This document shows, one piece after another, positions 9,069 to 18,709 of a stretch of 64,000 nt of DNA (within the stretch, counting starts at the first letter, position 1; every line of letters begins with the position of its first letter). The stretch comes from JBAYIE01 sp965279165 (GTDB taxonomy: Bacteria > Bacteroidota > Bacteroidia > UKL13-3): contig OZ257140.1 in the NCBI GenBank assembly GCA_965279165.1, positions 1,736,001 through 1,800,000 of the forward strand. Direction: 5' to 3'. The notes under the pieces were generated by a model, which worked only from the letters and a program-made list of their open reading frames with translations, made no database searches and was not told the origin of the DNA. Position numbers and translations under genes: made by a program.

Positions 9069-9132
9069 TTAATGAGGAACAGTTGTTCCATCTCGAGACA
9101 ATTCGACTCCGCCAACAATTCTCTTCTCAGAA

Positions 9133-12100
9133 TTATCTAAGTAAACTCACAGTTCCGCTTACTTCTTTCCAATTATTGAGATAGTCCATGTATTTTACTT
9201 GATAAACATAGACATCTATTGGGCAAATTATATTGTTAATGGTCCCATCCCATCCTTTTGTAAGGTCGGATGTTTCAAACACTCTTTTTCCCCACCTGTC
9301 AGTAATTATCATTTCCCCTATTTTTATGTGGTACAGAGTTGGTTTGAATATATCATTTAAGCCATCGCCATCAGGAGTAAAGGCGTTTGGTACCCATAAT
9401 CTGCCATTAATCGCCTTAACTGCAATATCTTGTATTGCTGTATCTGCACATGCATTCAACTCAGCAACAAGTTTAACGGTAAAGTGGCCATTATTCGGAT
9501 AAACATATTTTACATCGCTACCGAATTTCTGTATTCCATCATTAAATATCCACAGAAGTGTATTGGCGTTAGTTGAAATTGAATGAAACTCAACTTCTTG
9601 TTCCATCTCCGGAGCACTTGGGTTATAGGTAAAATTGGCTATTGGTTTCTCCGCTACACGGATATTAATTTCCGAGGAGTCCACACAGCCATATTTCTCA
9701 ATAAAATACTGCACCTGATACTGACCTACAGAGTCGGGAAAGAATTTATTTTCAACCATAAACTTTCCTGTGAATTGTCCTCCCATATTTAGGGGTACAA
9801 TTATCAATGGAGGACTGCCTACACAAATAATAGAATCATAAAAAAGTTTTGCAGTTTCTTTAGGTACAATTTGTATTGTTATTGAATCTACCGATATGCC
9901 ACACACATTAAAAGCACGTACCTTCTGTGCAACTGAACCGGAGAAACTATGCAACGTCGTGAAATTAACCATTAGTGAATTTAGTGAATCAATAACACCA
10001 TATGGATTTGGTTCCCATGCGATCGAATCATAGTTTAATGCTGATGCATGGAGGTGCATGGTGCTTTCGTTACACATGATCGTATCTTTACTAGCTTCAA
10101 TAGAAGCAAGGGGCCGTATAACAAAATAAGTTGTATCAACATTAGAGCAGTTGTTGCTTGCGGTATATTTAAGCCAACATGATCCTTCGTTTTGAATTTG
10201 TTTGAAATTGGTTTTTTCTCCAGTACTCCATAAATAGTTATAGAATCCTGGTACAACAAATCGCAAATCTGATGGGCATAATTTTGTTGTATCGGGAAAT
10301 ATTTTGTTGGGTAGTGGCTGAAGAAAAATAATTGCTGTATCCGAGACTGCGGAATTGCAAGTGTCAAAAACGGCGACTGAATAATAACCGACATTGGTGG
10401 AATCAAGTTTATGAAAACGAAGCGATGCAGAATTGCTGTCAATGATTTGGCCATTAAATTCCCAAACATATTTTAAGGAACCGTTTCCCGTTGCTTCAAC
10501 AAAAAGCTCGGTCGAATCATTAGGGCATCCAAGAAAAGATTGGGGATGTTTTAAGATAATTGCGCCCGGTTTTAGTCGTACAAATGCCGTATCAGAATAA
10601 AAAGTATCACAAGCTGTTGTAACTACTGCATAATAAGATCCTGTATCCTTTTCACATAAGGAATCAAAATTGATAGTAGGTTTATTAAATCCATTCAATA
10701 GAAGTAAATTCTTATACCATTGAATATTTCTGTTCTGGTTAGTTGTACCAAGGTAAAGGTTTGTATTATTACCCTTACAAGCGAGAATGTTTTCCGGGTT
10801 ATGGGTGATTGGAGATGGATATACGTTAAGACTTACTGTGTCTGAATATATTGTATCACATTTTGTGATGATGCGCAAATAATACTGACCGGTGTCTGAA
10901 TATGTTGTGATTGACCGGTATAAAAGTTCAGAGGTATCAGCAGTTAAGATCTTTTTGTTTCTATACCATTGCACTTTATAAGGTACATTGCTTGTAATAC
11001 TGATATGGAGTACGGAAGGTTTATCCAAACAACCTAGAAATGGATAGGGTTGCTCCTTAATAGTAGTCAGTGCAACTGTTACGACTACAGAATCAACCAC
11101 CTCGCATCCATAATTATCTTTAACTTTCAGAACGTATTTTGTGACAGGGAATTTTTGTTTTGTTTTTGGATTTAAACAATTTGAACAAGACAAATCTTCT
11201 GTATACGTCAACCATTGATATGTTAGTGGGCGAAAAATATCCGATACGCTGTCTGTATTGTAAAATTGCACTGAATCTCCAATACATACTTTTGATGTGA
11301 GTCCCATTCCTAGTTTTAAATCGGATACAATCAATTTGGCATAAAATGTATCTGGACAACTTAGTGGATTAGGTTGTTTAACAATGACTTTGTATGTTGA
11401 TCCCGAAATTGGGTTATTTATCGTTAGTAATTGTTTGTTTCCAACGAGAATGTTGCTTTGGTTGAACCACTGATATGTTTTATAACCACTTGGGGCATTC
11501 AAATTAGCAGTTGTACTGTTAGGACAAAATGCACCTAAAATGCTGTAATCATCATTCACAATATCAAGGTATGCGTACGCGAAGTGCCCCCCTCTTGCAC
11601 AATCTCCAGTTGCGAAATCCAACACCATGGTTCTTCCGACATAATTCGAAAAATCAATAGTGATGGCAGACCAAGGTTTATAAATTACCGAATCAGCGGA
11701 TTTCCCCCTGATAAAACCAGTAAGCAACTTGGATGCAACCAAATCGAATGTTGCGCATTCATAAGTTTCCTTTGTGTCTATGTCATACACTTTCATTTCA
11801 AAACGGGGCTGGTCCAATGGCATATGGCCAGGCTCCTGTAAGACTAATGCGTACCACACTGTAATTTTATAATTATCTAAACCTTCTGGAACAGTTACAA
11901 AATATTGCAGTCTTTCTGATTCCGCATTTGAGTTTTGATTGCCTAAGCGTACAGAGTATTTGCTACCGCTAGGCGACAACATTGGAAATTTGCCATAAGG
12001 ATCAACACCTGAACCGGAAATTACAGTGAATCGCGAACGGTTTGCCACCACTGAGTCCAAAGGAGTTTCGGTTAGTATTGGACAGCACTTACCAATTAAT

Positions 12101-12231
12101 TGGTTCCAATTTTCAAAAGAGTTATTTTCAAAGTCAACATTGGGTAAATTAAGATTACTTTGGGCATAAGCCATTGATAATGATATTCCCATTAACAAGG
12201 TTAACCAGCATATTTTGAATCGGGTTTTCAA
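9133..12231 (-). CDS. Large secreted multidomain protein with T9SS type B C-terminal domain
   Basis: A 1032-aa exported surface protein. A signal peptide (about residues 1-24, ending AYAQ) is followed by a jelly-roll-like domain of about 200 residues. Serial Ig-like repeats follow, each with the pattern of a Cys, IQWYKN/VQWYRN, and DTGxYY before the second Cys. A PKD-like segment (ANFTYNPSAPEMEQEVEF) comes near residue 885. The C-terminus is the gliding-motility-associated sorting domain: VPNAFTPDGDGLNDIF, DRWGKRVFE, KGWDGT, and GTVSLLR. Serial Ig domains suggest adhesion or glycan binding, but no enzyme motif is visible. The start codon is TTG at 12231, 48 bp from a very good promoter. Confidence 0.87.
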   Translation of the reverse strand: MKTRFKICWLTLLMGISLSMAYAQSNLNLPNVDFENNSFENWNQLIGKCCPILTETPLDSVVANRSRFTVISGSGVDPYGKFPMLSPSGSKYSVRLGNQNSNAESERLQYFVTVPEGLDNYKITVWYALVLQEPGHMPLDQPRFEMKVYDIDTKETYECATFDLVASKLLTGFIRGKSADSVIYKPWSAITIDFSNYVGRTMVLDFATGDCARGGHFAYAYLDIVNDDYSILGAFCPNSTTANLNAPSGYKTYQWFNQSNILVGNKQLLTINNPISGSTYKVIVKQPNPLSCPDTFYAKLIVSDLKLGMGLTSKVCIGDSVQFYNTDSVSDIFRPLTYQWLTYTEDLSCSNCLNPKTKQKFPVTKYVLKVKDNYGCEVVDSVVVTVALTTIKEQPYPFLGCLDKPSVLHISITSNVPYKVQWYRNKKILTADTSELLYRSITTYSDTGQYYLRIITKCDTIYSDTVSLNVYPSPITHNPENILACKGNNTNLYLGTTNQNRNIQWYKNLLLLNGFNKPTINFDSLCEKDTGSYYAVVTTACDTFYSDTAFVRLKPGAIILKHPQSFLGCPNDSTELFVEATGNGSLKYVWEFNGQIIDSNSASLRFHKLDSTNVGYYSVAVFDTCNSAVSDTAIIFLQPLPNKIFPDTTKLCPSDLRFVVPGFYNYLWSTGEKTNFKQIQNEGSCWLKYTASNNCSNVDTTYFVIRPLASIEASKDTIMCNESTMHLHASALNYDSIAWEPNPYGVIDSLNSLMVNFTTLHSFSGSVAQKVRAFNVCGISVDSITIQIVPKETAKLFYDSIICVGSPPLIIVPLNMGGQFTGKFMVENKFFPDSVGQYQVQYFIEKYGCVDSSEINIRVAEKPIANFTYNPSAPEMEQEVEFHSISTNANTLLWIFNDGIQKFGSDVKYVYPNNGHFTVKLVAELNACADTAIQDIAVKAINGRLWVPNAFTPDGDGLNDIFKPTLYHIKIGEMIITDRWGKRVFETSDLTKGWDGTINNIICPIDVYVYQVKYMDYLNNWKEVSGTVSLLR

Positions 12232-12278
12232 AATTTTAGCGATAAAGTAACAAGTGCTTAAAAGATTTGCTATTAAGA

Positions 12279-12308
12279 CAAAGTTAATTTTATTACAGAG
12301 AAAAGCAA
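12279..12308 (-). promoter_or_regulatory. Bacteroidota housekeeping promoter for the large T9SS protein
   Basis: On the minus strand TTG (12308-12306) is followed by exactly 19 bp and then TAACTTTG (12286-12279). This fits the Bacteroidota consensus TTG-N19-TAnnTTTG at both elements and spacing. The expected start site is about 40 nt before the TTG start codon of the gene ending at 9133. Confidence 0.75.
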
Positions 12309-12842
12309 GTTAAGTAGCAGAATATCAACAATGATCACCTGAAAAATCGCTTCCCTGTGGTTCACCCTTTCGGTTGTTCAAAGAAGTATGTCCCATAATG
12401 AAAAAATTAAACAAAAAGAAAAGTACAGGTAGATGATCAGCAAGAATTGCATTCCGCTAAATGTTCAGTGCATGAAGCACCGTGTATTGTTTTGAATTAC
12501 ATTCCAATTTTTAATATTTGATAAAGGGTATTAAAATAATAATCCAAATCTTGTAGATGGCTGGACTGATGGAATAAGTTATAATGCTGAGGTGGCAACA
12601 AAAAACAATATAGATTTTATAGCAATCAATTACCTGACGAATTCCAAAACAAATATTGGCAAGCAAAAAACCCGGATAATATTTTAAAATTAATGGAGAG
12701 TGAATTCGGTATTGGATCGGGAATATAATGAAACACGAACCGCTAACACAGGCTATGATTTTGGGCATAAGACCGAGCCGAAATAATATGCATAACATTC
12801 TTACAAATAATTACCTAACTTCGCGAGCTAAAGAGAAACAAA
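12309..12842. other. Intergenic region, possible decayed gene
   Basis: No intact gene was found here. A stop-free but start-less stretch on the plus strand at 12535-12687 translates with protein-like composition (NPNLVDGWTDGISYNAEVAT onward). A tiny 12-codon Lys-rich frame near 12399 precedes it. These could be relics of a lost gene, but no family was recognised. The last 60 bp hold the tatA promoter. Confidence 0.3.
12816..12823 (+). promoter_or_regulatory. Putative -7 element (TAACTTCG) for tatA-gatA
   Basis: TAACTTCG differs by one base from the TAnnTTTG consensus and lies 19 bp upstream of the tatA ATG. No convincing -33 TTG was found. Confidence 0.35.
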
Positions 12843-13064
12843 ATGAACCATACATTTTTATTTATAGGCAACCTTGGCGGAGGCGAATGGATTATTATCA
12901 TTCTGGCAATTTTATTGTTGTTCGGAGGTAAAAAAATTCCTGAATTAATGCGCGGAATCGGACAAGGAATGCGTGAGTTTAACGATGCAAAAAAGAGCGT
13001 TAAATCGCAGATTGAAGACGGAATGAAAGAAAAAGAAAGCGCAGAAAAAGCAGAAAAAAAATAG
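12843..13064 (+). CDS. tatA: Sec-independent protein translocase TatA/E family
   Basis: A 73-aa pore-forming component of the twin-arginine translocase, which exports folded proteins across the inner membrane. A short N-terminal segment precedes one transmembrane helix (WIIIILAILLLFGGKKIPEL, about residues 16-35). The hallmark FGGKKIPEL hinge is followed by an amphipathic helix (MRGIGQGMREFNDA) and a charged Lys/Glu tail. Its TAG stop shares one base with the GTG start of gatA, so the two are translationally coupled. No tatC is in the window. Such A/E-type genes in Bacteroidota are often located away from tatC. Confidence 0.9.
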   Translation: MNHTFLFIGNLGGGEWIIIILAILLLFGGKKIPELMRGIGQGMREFNDAKKSVKSQIEDGMKEKESAEKAEKK

Positions 13065-14473
13065 TGGACAATTACAAAAACGTAACCAGTGTACGTGAAG
13101 ATATTCTCAACGACAAGATCACTTTAGGTGGTCTTGTTTTGCATTATTTGGAGCAGATCGAAACCAAAAAACATTTGAATGCGTTTTTGGAAGTGTTTGC
13201 TGCGGAAGCAAAAGAGCAGGCAGAAATCGTACAAAAGAAAATTAAATCGGGCAAAGGCGGGAAGCTTGCAGGGATGGTGATTGCTATTAAGGACAATATT
13301 TGTTATAAAAACCACGAGTTAACCGCATCTTCAAAAATATTAAAAGGATTTAAATCGCTGTATAGCGCAACGGTTATTGAAAAGTTATTGGCAGAAGACG
13401 CAATCATAATTGGTCGTACCAATTGCGATGAGTTTGCAATGGGAGCCTCTAACGAAAATTCTGCTTATGGAACCGTGCTAAACGACTCGGATAATACGAG
13501 GGTTTCGGGTGGTTCTTCAGGCGGTTCAGCTGTTGCTGTTCAAGCCGGTTTATGTCTTGCCGCATTAGGTTCCGATACAGGAGGCAGTGTTCGTCAGCCT
13601 GCCTCGTTTTGTGGAGTATATGGATTAAAACCCACTTATGGCCGAATTTCGAGATATGGATTGCTGGCTTATGCCTCTTCGTTTGACCAGATAGGAACAT
13701 TTACCAATAGTGTTAACGATGCACAATTGTTACTGGAAGTAATGGCCGGTAATGATAAGGAAGACGCGACTTCGTCGTTACACAAAACAACGGAATACAG
13801 CAAAGTAACCGCAAGGAAGAAGTATAAAATCGGATATATTAAGGAATGTATCGAGCATGAAGGACTTGATCCGGAAGTAAAACAACAAACATTGTTGCGA
13901 ATTCAAAAACTGAAAGATGCAGGACATGAAGTTAACGAAGTGTCGTTTGATTTGTTGGATTACCTGGTACCGGTTTATTATGTTTTAACTACAGCTGAAG
14001 CTTCTTCCAATTTATCGCGTTATGCCGGAATGATTTATGGGTATAGAAGTCCGAATGCTACCGATTTGGAAAGCACCTTAAAGAAATCGAGAAGCGAAGG
14101 ATTTGGACAAGAGGTGAAACGCAGGATTATGCTTGGAACGTTTGTGTTATCGGCAGGGTATTACGATGCCTATTATTCGAAAGCGCAACAGGTAAGGAGA
14201 ATGGTAAAAGACAAAACAGAAGAATTGTTGCAGGAATACGATTTTATTTTGAGTCCAACAGCACCAACGGCAGCATTTAAAATAGGAGAAAAAGCAAACA
14301 ACCCGATTGCCATGTATTTGGCGGATATGTTTACGGTTCATGCAAATATTTCGGGCCATCCCGCCATTAGTATTCCGGCAGGAACAGATAAGAATGGCAT
14401 GCCTGTTGGCGTTCAATTTATGGGCAGAAGTTTTGAAGAAGGAGAATTGTTGGCGTTCTCGGCACTAATTTAA
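13064..14473 (+). CDS. gatA: Glutamyl-tRNA(Gln)/aspartyl-tRNA(Asn) amidotransferase subunit A
   Basis: Amidase subunit of GatCAB, which liberates ammonia from glutamine to convert misacylated Glu-tRNA(Gln) (or Asp-tRNA(Asn)) to the correct form. The amidase signature is intact: Lys in MVIAIKDNI, the SGGSSGGSA loop, and the nucleophilic-Ser segment GSDTGGSVRQPASF. FDQIGTFTNSV and the C-terminal PAISIPAGTDKNGMPVGVQFM block are also present. At 469 aa it is close to the typical length, though it ends slightly early at FEEGELLAFSALI. The start is GTG at 13064, overlapping the tatA stop by one base. gatB and gatC are not adjacent. Confidence 0.95.
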   Translation: MDNYKNVTSVREDILNDKITLGGLVLHYLEQIETKKHLNAFLEVFAAEAKEQAEIVQKKIKSGKGGKLAGMVIAIKDNICYKNHELTASSKILKGFKSLYSATVIEKLLAEDAIIIGRTNCDEFAMGASNENSAYGTVLNDSDNTRVSGGSSGGSAVAVQAGLCLAALGSDTGGSVRQPASFCGVYGLKPTYGRISRYGLLAYASSFDQIGTFTNSVNDAQLLLEVMAGNDKEDATSSLHKTTEYSKVTARKKYKIGYIKECIEHEGLDPEVKQQTLLRIQKLKDAGHEVNEVSFDLLDYLVPVYYVLTTAEASSNLSRYAGMIYGYRSPNATDLESTLKKSRSEGFGQEVKRRIMLGTFVLSAGYYDAYYSKAQQVRRMVKDKTEELLQEYDFILSPTAPTAAFKIGEKANNPIAMYLADMFTVHANISGHPAISIPAGTDKNGMPVGVQFMGRSFEEGELLAFSALI

Positions 14474-14485
14474 AAGAGATAAGTA

Positions 14486-15712
14486 ATGGTAAGAAAGCAG
14501 GTTTTTTTCTATATAATGTTATTGGTATGCCTATCGTTGAATGCACAAAATACGATTAAGGTAGGGAGTGATGAAGTGTATCAAACCAGATTGGCAACGC
14601 TTAAATCACCAATCGAATTAATATACCGCACCGAAGTAAAAAAGTATATCGACGAGTATCTTGAAAATCCGGAGAACACCAGATTAATTATCCAACAAAG
14701 TAAAACACAGTTTCCGCTTATCGAAAACGCATTGAAAAGTAAAGGGGTAACTACCGACTTAAAATATCTAGCTGTTGCCTTATCCGGATTACAATACAAT
14801 GCCCAAAACCCGTATGGAGCGAATGGCATTTGGATGATGATGTACAATATCGGAAAAATGTACAAGGCAAAGATGAATTCATTTGTTGATGAACGTTTAG
14901 ACCCTTATAAATCATCGGTTATTGCCGCCGCGCATTTCAAGGATCTTTACTCCATTTATCACCAATGGCCACTGGTTATAGCAGCTTATGCAGCATCTCC
15001 GGTAGTGTTGAACAAAAGTATTCGTTTATCATCCAACAGCCTATACTATTGGGATGTATATCCTAATATTCCGGAAGCAAACCGGGATATTTATCCCAAA
15101 TTTTTGGCAGCGGTTTATATCCTGAATTTTTATAAAGACCATGGAATAAAACCAGTGGCACCCGAGCCAATGGTAATAAAAGATTCGGTATTGGTTAACA
15201 AATGGCTTTCGTTGCAACAGATTTCGGCCACGCTTGAAATTAATATCGAAATATTACGCAAGATGAATCCCATTTTTAAACGGGATATTATTCCTTATAG
15301 CCTGGATGGTTATTGGGTGTTCCTACCGGAAGGGAAAGCAGTAGTATTCGATCGTTTAAAGGATACCGTGTATAACCCATTGCCGCGACCGAGCGATTTT
15401 ACACCGGTTTTAATTAACAAGGAACCGACTGATACTACCACCACAGCAGCAGAAAACAATCCTGCTACGCCAAAGGCGTTCGACAAGAAGAAGGTGTTTT
15501 ATACGGTAAAAAAAGGGGATATTTTAGCCAATATTGCCGATTGGTTCGATGTTACGCCAAAAGAAATAAAATCGTGGAACAAACTAAAATCCGACAAAGT
15601 ACAGAAAGGAAAGAAGCTTACGATTTGGGTGAACGAAAAGAAAACGGGTTATTACAAACGCATCAATACCATGACCCCACAACAGAAAAAGAAACTGTTG
15701 AAAAAGGATTAA
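14486..15712 (+). CDS. LysM protein with degenerate lytic-transglycosylase domain
   Basis: A 408-aa exported protein with signal peptide (about 1-20, ending LNAQ) and an SLT/MltD-like domain at about 75-230. A Pro/Thr-rich linker and a C-terminal LysM module follow (VFYTVKKGDILANIADWFDV, about 340-385). A weaker LysM-like segment lies near 230-280. The SLT framework is clear: LKYL, NPYGANGIWMMM, VDERLDPYKSS, KDLY, YWDVYP. The catalytic Glu that follows in MltD (ESGF) is Leu99 here (ALSGL), and AAYNAGPG is AAYAASPV. I infer a cell-wall-binding pseudoenzyme. It starts 12 bp after gatA and its 3' end overlaps convergent gtrA by 4 bp. Confidence 0.8.
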   Translation: MVRKQVFFYIMLLVCLSLNAQNTIKVGSDEVYQTRLATLKSPIELIYRTEVKKYIDEYLENPENTRLIIQQSKTQFPLIENALKSKGVTTDLKYLAVALSGLQYNAQNPYGANGIWMMMYNIGKMYKAKMNSFVDERLDPYKSSVIAAAHFKDLYSIYHQWPLVIAAYAASPVVLNKSIRLSSNSLYYWDVYPNIPEANRDIYPKFLAAVYILNFYKDHGIKPVAPEPMVIKDSVLVNKWLSLQQISATLEINIEILRKMNPIFKRDIIPYSLDGYWVFLPEGKAVVFDRLKDTVYNPLPRPSDFTPVLINKEPTDTTTTAAENNPATPKAFDKKKVFYTVKKGDILANIADWFDVTPKEIKSWNKLKSDKVQKGKKLTIWVNEKKTGYYKRINTMTPQQKKKLLKKD

Positions 15713-16221
15713 TCAAATAAGTCTTCCGGTTCGGGAACTTTAAACACCAAAAAGTTTGTTCCCATAAAATTAAGAACTGCGTTTAGCACAATAGCTACCA
15801 GATTAGAAACGGTGGTATCGTATTGCATTGCATAGGCAGATAAGCCTTCAAAAGGCAGCAAATCCAATATCCAATAAAAGGGCTGATGCAAACGCAGGAT
15901 ATGGTCGCAGGTATAATTAAAGACCAAATAAACAAAGAAGGTAACAGCATAAACGATGATGTATTTAAGCAAATACCTTTCGCCTTCTTCGGTATGTTCC
16001 ACATAAGTCCAAAGTTTGTTTAAGGTAAAACCCACAAAAAAGCCAAGGAGGTACCCAATCGCTTTGGCTACGAGGTTGTATTGGGGATATTGAAGAACGG
16101 TTACCCAAAACACAAATAAGCTTACCATGGCAGAGGTAAAACCCACAATGCCAAATTTGATAAATTTATGTGCAAGCGGATATTTCCGGATCCATAACCT
16201 GAATGTTGAAAAGGGCTTCAC
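15709..16221 (-). CDS. GtrA-like family membrane protein
   Basis: A 170-aa integral inner-membrane protein with four predicted transmembrane helices. The GtrA signature is at the start of the first helix (KFGIVGFTSAMVSLFVFWV) and at the end of the second (GYLLGFFVGFTLNKLWTY). Family members are thought to flip or help transfer polyisoprenyl-linked sugars for cell-surface glycans. The start is GTG at 16221. A CAAAAATA (TAttTTTG on the minus strand) lies only 4 bp upstream, implying a leaderless or nearly leaderless transcript. The 3' end is convergent with the LysM gene. The 480-bp inverted-repeat element begins 24 bp upstream. Confidence 0.88.
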   Translation of the reverse strand: MKPFSTFRLWIRKYPLAHKFIKFGIVGFTSAMVSLFVFWVTVLQYPQYNLVAKAIGYLLGFFVGFTLNKLWTYVEHTEEGERYLLKYIIVYAVTFFVYLVFNYTCDHILRLHQPFYWILDLLPFEGLSAYAMQYDTTVSNLVAIVLNAVLNFMGTNFLVFKVPEPEDLFD

Positions 16222-16244
16222 CGGACAAAAATAGAAATATTAGT

Positions 16245-16724
16245 TAGTCTTCCCTCAAAAAGTCCTTATAAAATAAATATGTAGTTTCAAAATTAGTTTT
16301 ATGCTTTATGTTGATTTTGGGGCTATGCGCCCCAAGCCTGCATTCACTTTTTTTCTTGATAAAAAAAGTAAACAAAAAAATCAAGGCTTCCTATTTTTAT
16401 ACTGCATTTTACGAATCGCACCACCCACGCAACCCAAGCCGCCCTTAAGCTCTTGGCCATACAAGCTCGAGGGTTGCTTGCTTATCCCAGCGCAATGGTA
16501 CTCTTCTTAAATGCTACGCATAAAAATAGAAGGCCACCATCTCCGAAAACAATTTAAATAAAATGGAGATTCAACCTTAGTCGCTGATAAAAGATAGAAT
16601 AAACTGAACTACTGAATTTGCAAGATTTTTTACCTTTTGAACAATACCTTAAAAATAATTTATTACAAATTTGTAACGAAAGTATGGCTAAATATAGCCT
16701 TCAACACTTTTTGAGGGACGACTA
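16245..16724. repeat. Inverted-repeat element, copy 1 (MITE-like, ~480 bp)
   Basis: Non-coding element bounded by terminal inverted repeats. The left end reads TAGTCTTCCCTCAAAAAGTCC (first 20 considered) and the right end reads ACTTTTTGAGGGACGACTA. Copy 2 at 31935-32420 shares the ends and long internal blocks, such as AATCAAGGCTTCCTATTTTT, CTGCATTTTACGAATCGCA and GCAACCCAAGCCGCCCTT. Inside, GGCTTCCTATTTTTAT...GCATTTT is repeated in inverted orientation as AAATGC...ATAAAAATAGAAGGCC, so the core folds into a large hairpin. No open reading frame of note is present. The right end lies 1 bp from the prfA stop codon. Confidence 0.75.
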
Positions 16725-16725
16725 G

Positions 16726-17799
16726 TTAATAAGAAACGCCTTCTTTAAGTTTTTCGGCGTTTTCGGCAATTTGCAGCTGTTCAATAAAATCCTGTATCTC
16801 TCCGTCCAATACCTGTGTAAGGCTATAAACTGTATATCCAATGCGGTGATCGGTAACACGTCCTTGGGGATAATTATAGGTTCTGATTTTTGCCGAACGA
16901 TCGCCGGTAGATACCATGGTTTTGCGTGAATTGGCAATTTTTTCGTTGTGCTTTTGCAATTCTCTTTCGTACAATTTGGTACGCAACATTTGCATCGCAC
17001 GTTCGCGGTTTCCGTTTTGTGTACGCTCTACCTGACAAACCACCACGATACCACTTGGTTTATGGGTAAGCATTACCTTGCTTTCAATTTTGTTTACATT
17101 TTGGCCACCTGCACCTCCCGAACGTGCGGTTTGCATGTCGATATCAGCAGGATTTAGTTCTACATCCACGTCTTCAGCTTCGGGCAAAACAACTACCGTT
17201 GCCGCTGAAGTATGCACCCTTCCCTGGGTTTCGGTATCAGGCACCCGTTGTACGCGGTGTACGCCGCTTTCGTATTTCAGCAAGCCGTATACATCTTCTC
17301 CGCTTACCTCAATAATAATTTCTTTATATCCTCCTGCGGTACCTTCAGTAAAATCAATCACCTCTGTTTTCCATCCTTTTCTTTCGCAATAACGCAGGTA
17401 CATTCTGGCCAAATCCCCGGCAAAGATACTGGCTTCATCGCCACCGGTACCACCTCGAATCTCGAGCACTGCGTTCTTAGAATCTTCGGGATCTTGTGGT
17501 ATCAATAACAAACGAATCACTTCTTCCATGGGTTCAACTTGAGGCAACAATTCGTCGAGTTCCGACTTTGCCATCTCGCGCATATCCTCATCTTTTTCGG
17601 TATTCAGAATTTGTTTGCAGTTGTCGATATTACCAAGGATGTTTTTGTATTCGTAATACCGGGTCATAATTTTCTGGAGGTCCTTGTATTCTCTGTTTAA
17701 CTGGGTATATCGCTTCATATCGCTAAGCACATCGGGTTGTGTGAGCATTTCTTCCACCTGCTTAAAGCGATCGTGTATGGCCTCTAATTTTTGTAACAT
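16726..17799 (-). CDS. prfA: Peptide chain release factor 1
   Basis: Recognises UAA and UAG stop codons and triggers peptide release on the ribosome. The GGQ catalytic motif is intact (SGGAGGQNVNK, about residue 228). The RF1-type stop-codon-reading PxT tripeptide appears as PDT in VQRVPDTETQGRVHTSA. At 357 aa with the coiled N-terminal domain it has standard length and needs no frameshift. Start is ATG at 17799. It appears to be monocistronic. The inverted-repeat element copy 1 abuts its stop codon, with a single base between. Confidence 0.97.
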   Translation of the reverse strand: MLQKLEAIHDRFKQVEEMLTQPDVLSDMKRYTQLNREYKDLQKIMTRYYEYKNILGNIDNCKQILNTEKDEDMREMAKSELDELLPQVEPMEEVIRLLLIPQDPEDSKNAVLEIRGGTGGDEASIFAGDLARMYLRYCERKGWKTEVIDFTEGTAGGYKEIIIEVSGEDVYGLLKYESGVHRVQRVPDTETQGRVHTSAATVVVLPEAEDVDVELNPADIDMQTARSGGAGGQNVNKIESKVMLTHKPSGIVVVCQVERTQNGNRERAMQMLRTKLYERELQKHNEKIANSRKTMVSTGDRSAKIRTYNYPQGRVTDHRIGYTVYSLTQVLDGEIQDFIEQLQIAENAEKLKEGVSY

Positions 17800-17869
17800 G
17801 GGTTAATTGTAGTGTGCTGTAAAAATGCAAAGATAAGGCAAAAATCACGAATGCTAAGAATTCGGGTAA

Positions 17870-18709
17870 TCAATAGGCATATATCAACAGCTCTTCGTCT
17901 TTGATAATAAATAGCCTGTCTTTTTCGATACTGGGTTCTTTGTTACCTAAATAGGAAGGAATGCGAATTGCCGCATGTCTGAATGTTTTCATATCGTAAC
18001 GGTACACGCAGGAGTCTTTAAAATAATAAATGTTTTCGTCGCGCACTTTCATTTTTTTACATCCTAATATCGGTATGGTTTTTAAATAAGTGCACATTAA
18101 ATCAAATACCAGAATGCCGTTCACGGGATCATTGAGAAAGACCCGTCCACCATTATCGGTAATAAAATTAGGAACTACCGGATCTGCCTTAAGATACTGG
18201 CGAATATTGCCGCTATTCTGATAGGATTTACCTTCCTTGCTGTATTTTTTAAGCATCAGATCGGTTTGGTCGAATACCCATATACTATTGTCGTATGCCC
18301 TGGCAACAGCTGCAGCCTGACCAATTTCAAAATCGGCTAAATTTATTTCACCTCTGTAGGCAAGGTTATTATCCAAAAAAACAACCTTGTTCATTTCCTT
18401 GTAAAACAAGTAAAGTTCCATGGGATTTCCGGGGTCTACGGTTTCGAGGTTGCCTTGGTAGGCATAGTTTAATGTACTCAATAACTTTCCATCCTTGTTG
18501 TATTTATACATTTGGTTGGTTTGGCTTACCAAGTAAATATTTCCTGCATGATCGGTTTCAATTTTTTTAGCCTGAACAGCAATGGTTTTAATTAAGGTAA
18601 AATGGGTATTGGTATCCGTTTGGATAACCTGTGCACTGGTGTTTGCAATCCACAACAAGAAAACCATAGAGGCGAGGTATAACCGATAAAAAGCAGGATG
18701 GATTTTCAT
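17870..18709 (-). CDS. Exported beta-propeller-like protein of unknown function
   Basis: I do not recognise a named family. The protein (279 aa from the chosen start) has an N-terminal signal peptide (MKIHPAFYRLYLASMVFLLW, ending NTSAQ). A series of short beta-strand repeats follows with NHL/WD-like flavour (GNIYLVSQTNQMYKYNKDGK, SIWVFDQTDLMLKKYSKEGK). This suggests a small propeller on the periplasmic side. The start is placed at ATG 18709 because it gives the signal peptide directly and forms an ATGA overlap with the stop of the upstream lpxH-like gene. A longer frame up to 18775 exists but would bury the signal sequence. It is likely translated with lpxH. Confidence 0.7.
   Translation of the reverse strand: MKIHPAFYRLYLASMVFLLWIANTSAQVIQTDTNTHFTLIKTIAVQAKKIETDHAGNIYLVSQTNQMYKYNKDGKLLSTLNYAYQGNLETVDPGNPMELYLFYKEMNKVVFLDNNLAYRGEINLADFEIGQAAAVARAYDNSIWVFDQTDLMLKKYSKEGKSYQNSGNIRQYLKADPVVPNFITDNGGRVFLNDPVNGILVFDLMCTYLKTIPILGCKKMKVRDENIYYFKDSCVYRYDMKTFRHAAIRIPSYLGNKEPSIEKDRLFIIKDEELLIYAY

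Noticed and set aside
9074..9092. Palindrome GGAACAGTTGTTCC as a terminator
   Set aside because: The stem is only five bases and no T-run follows on either strand.
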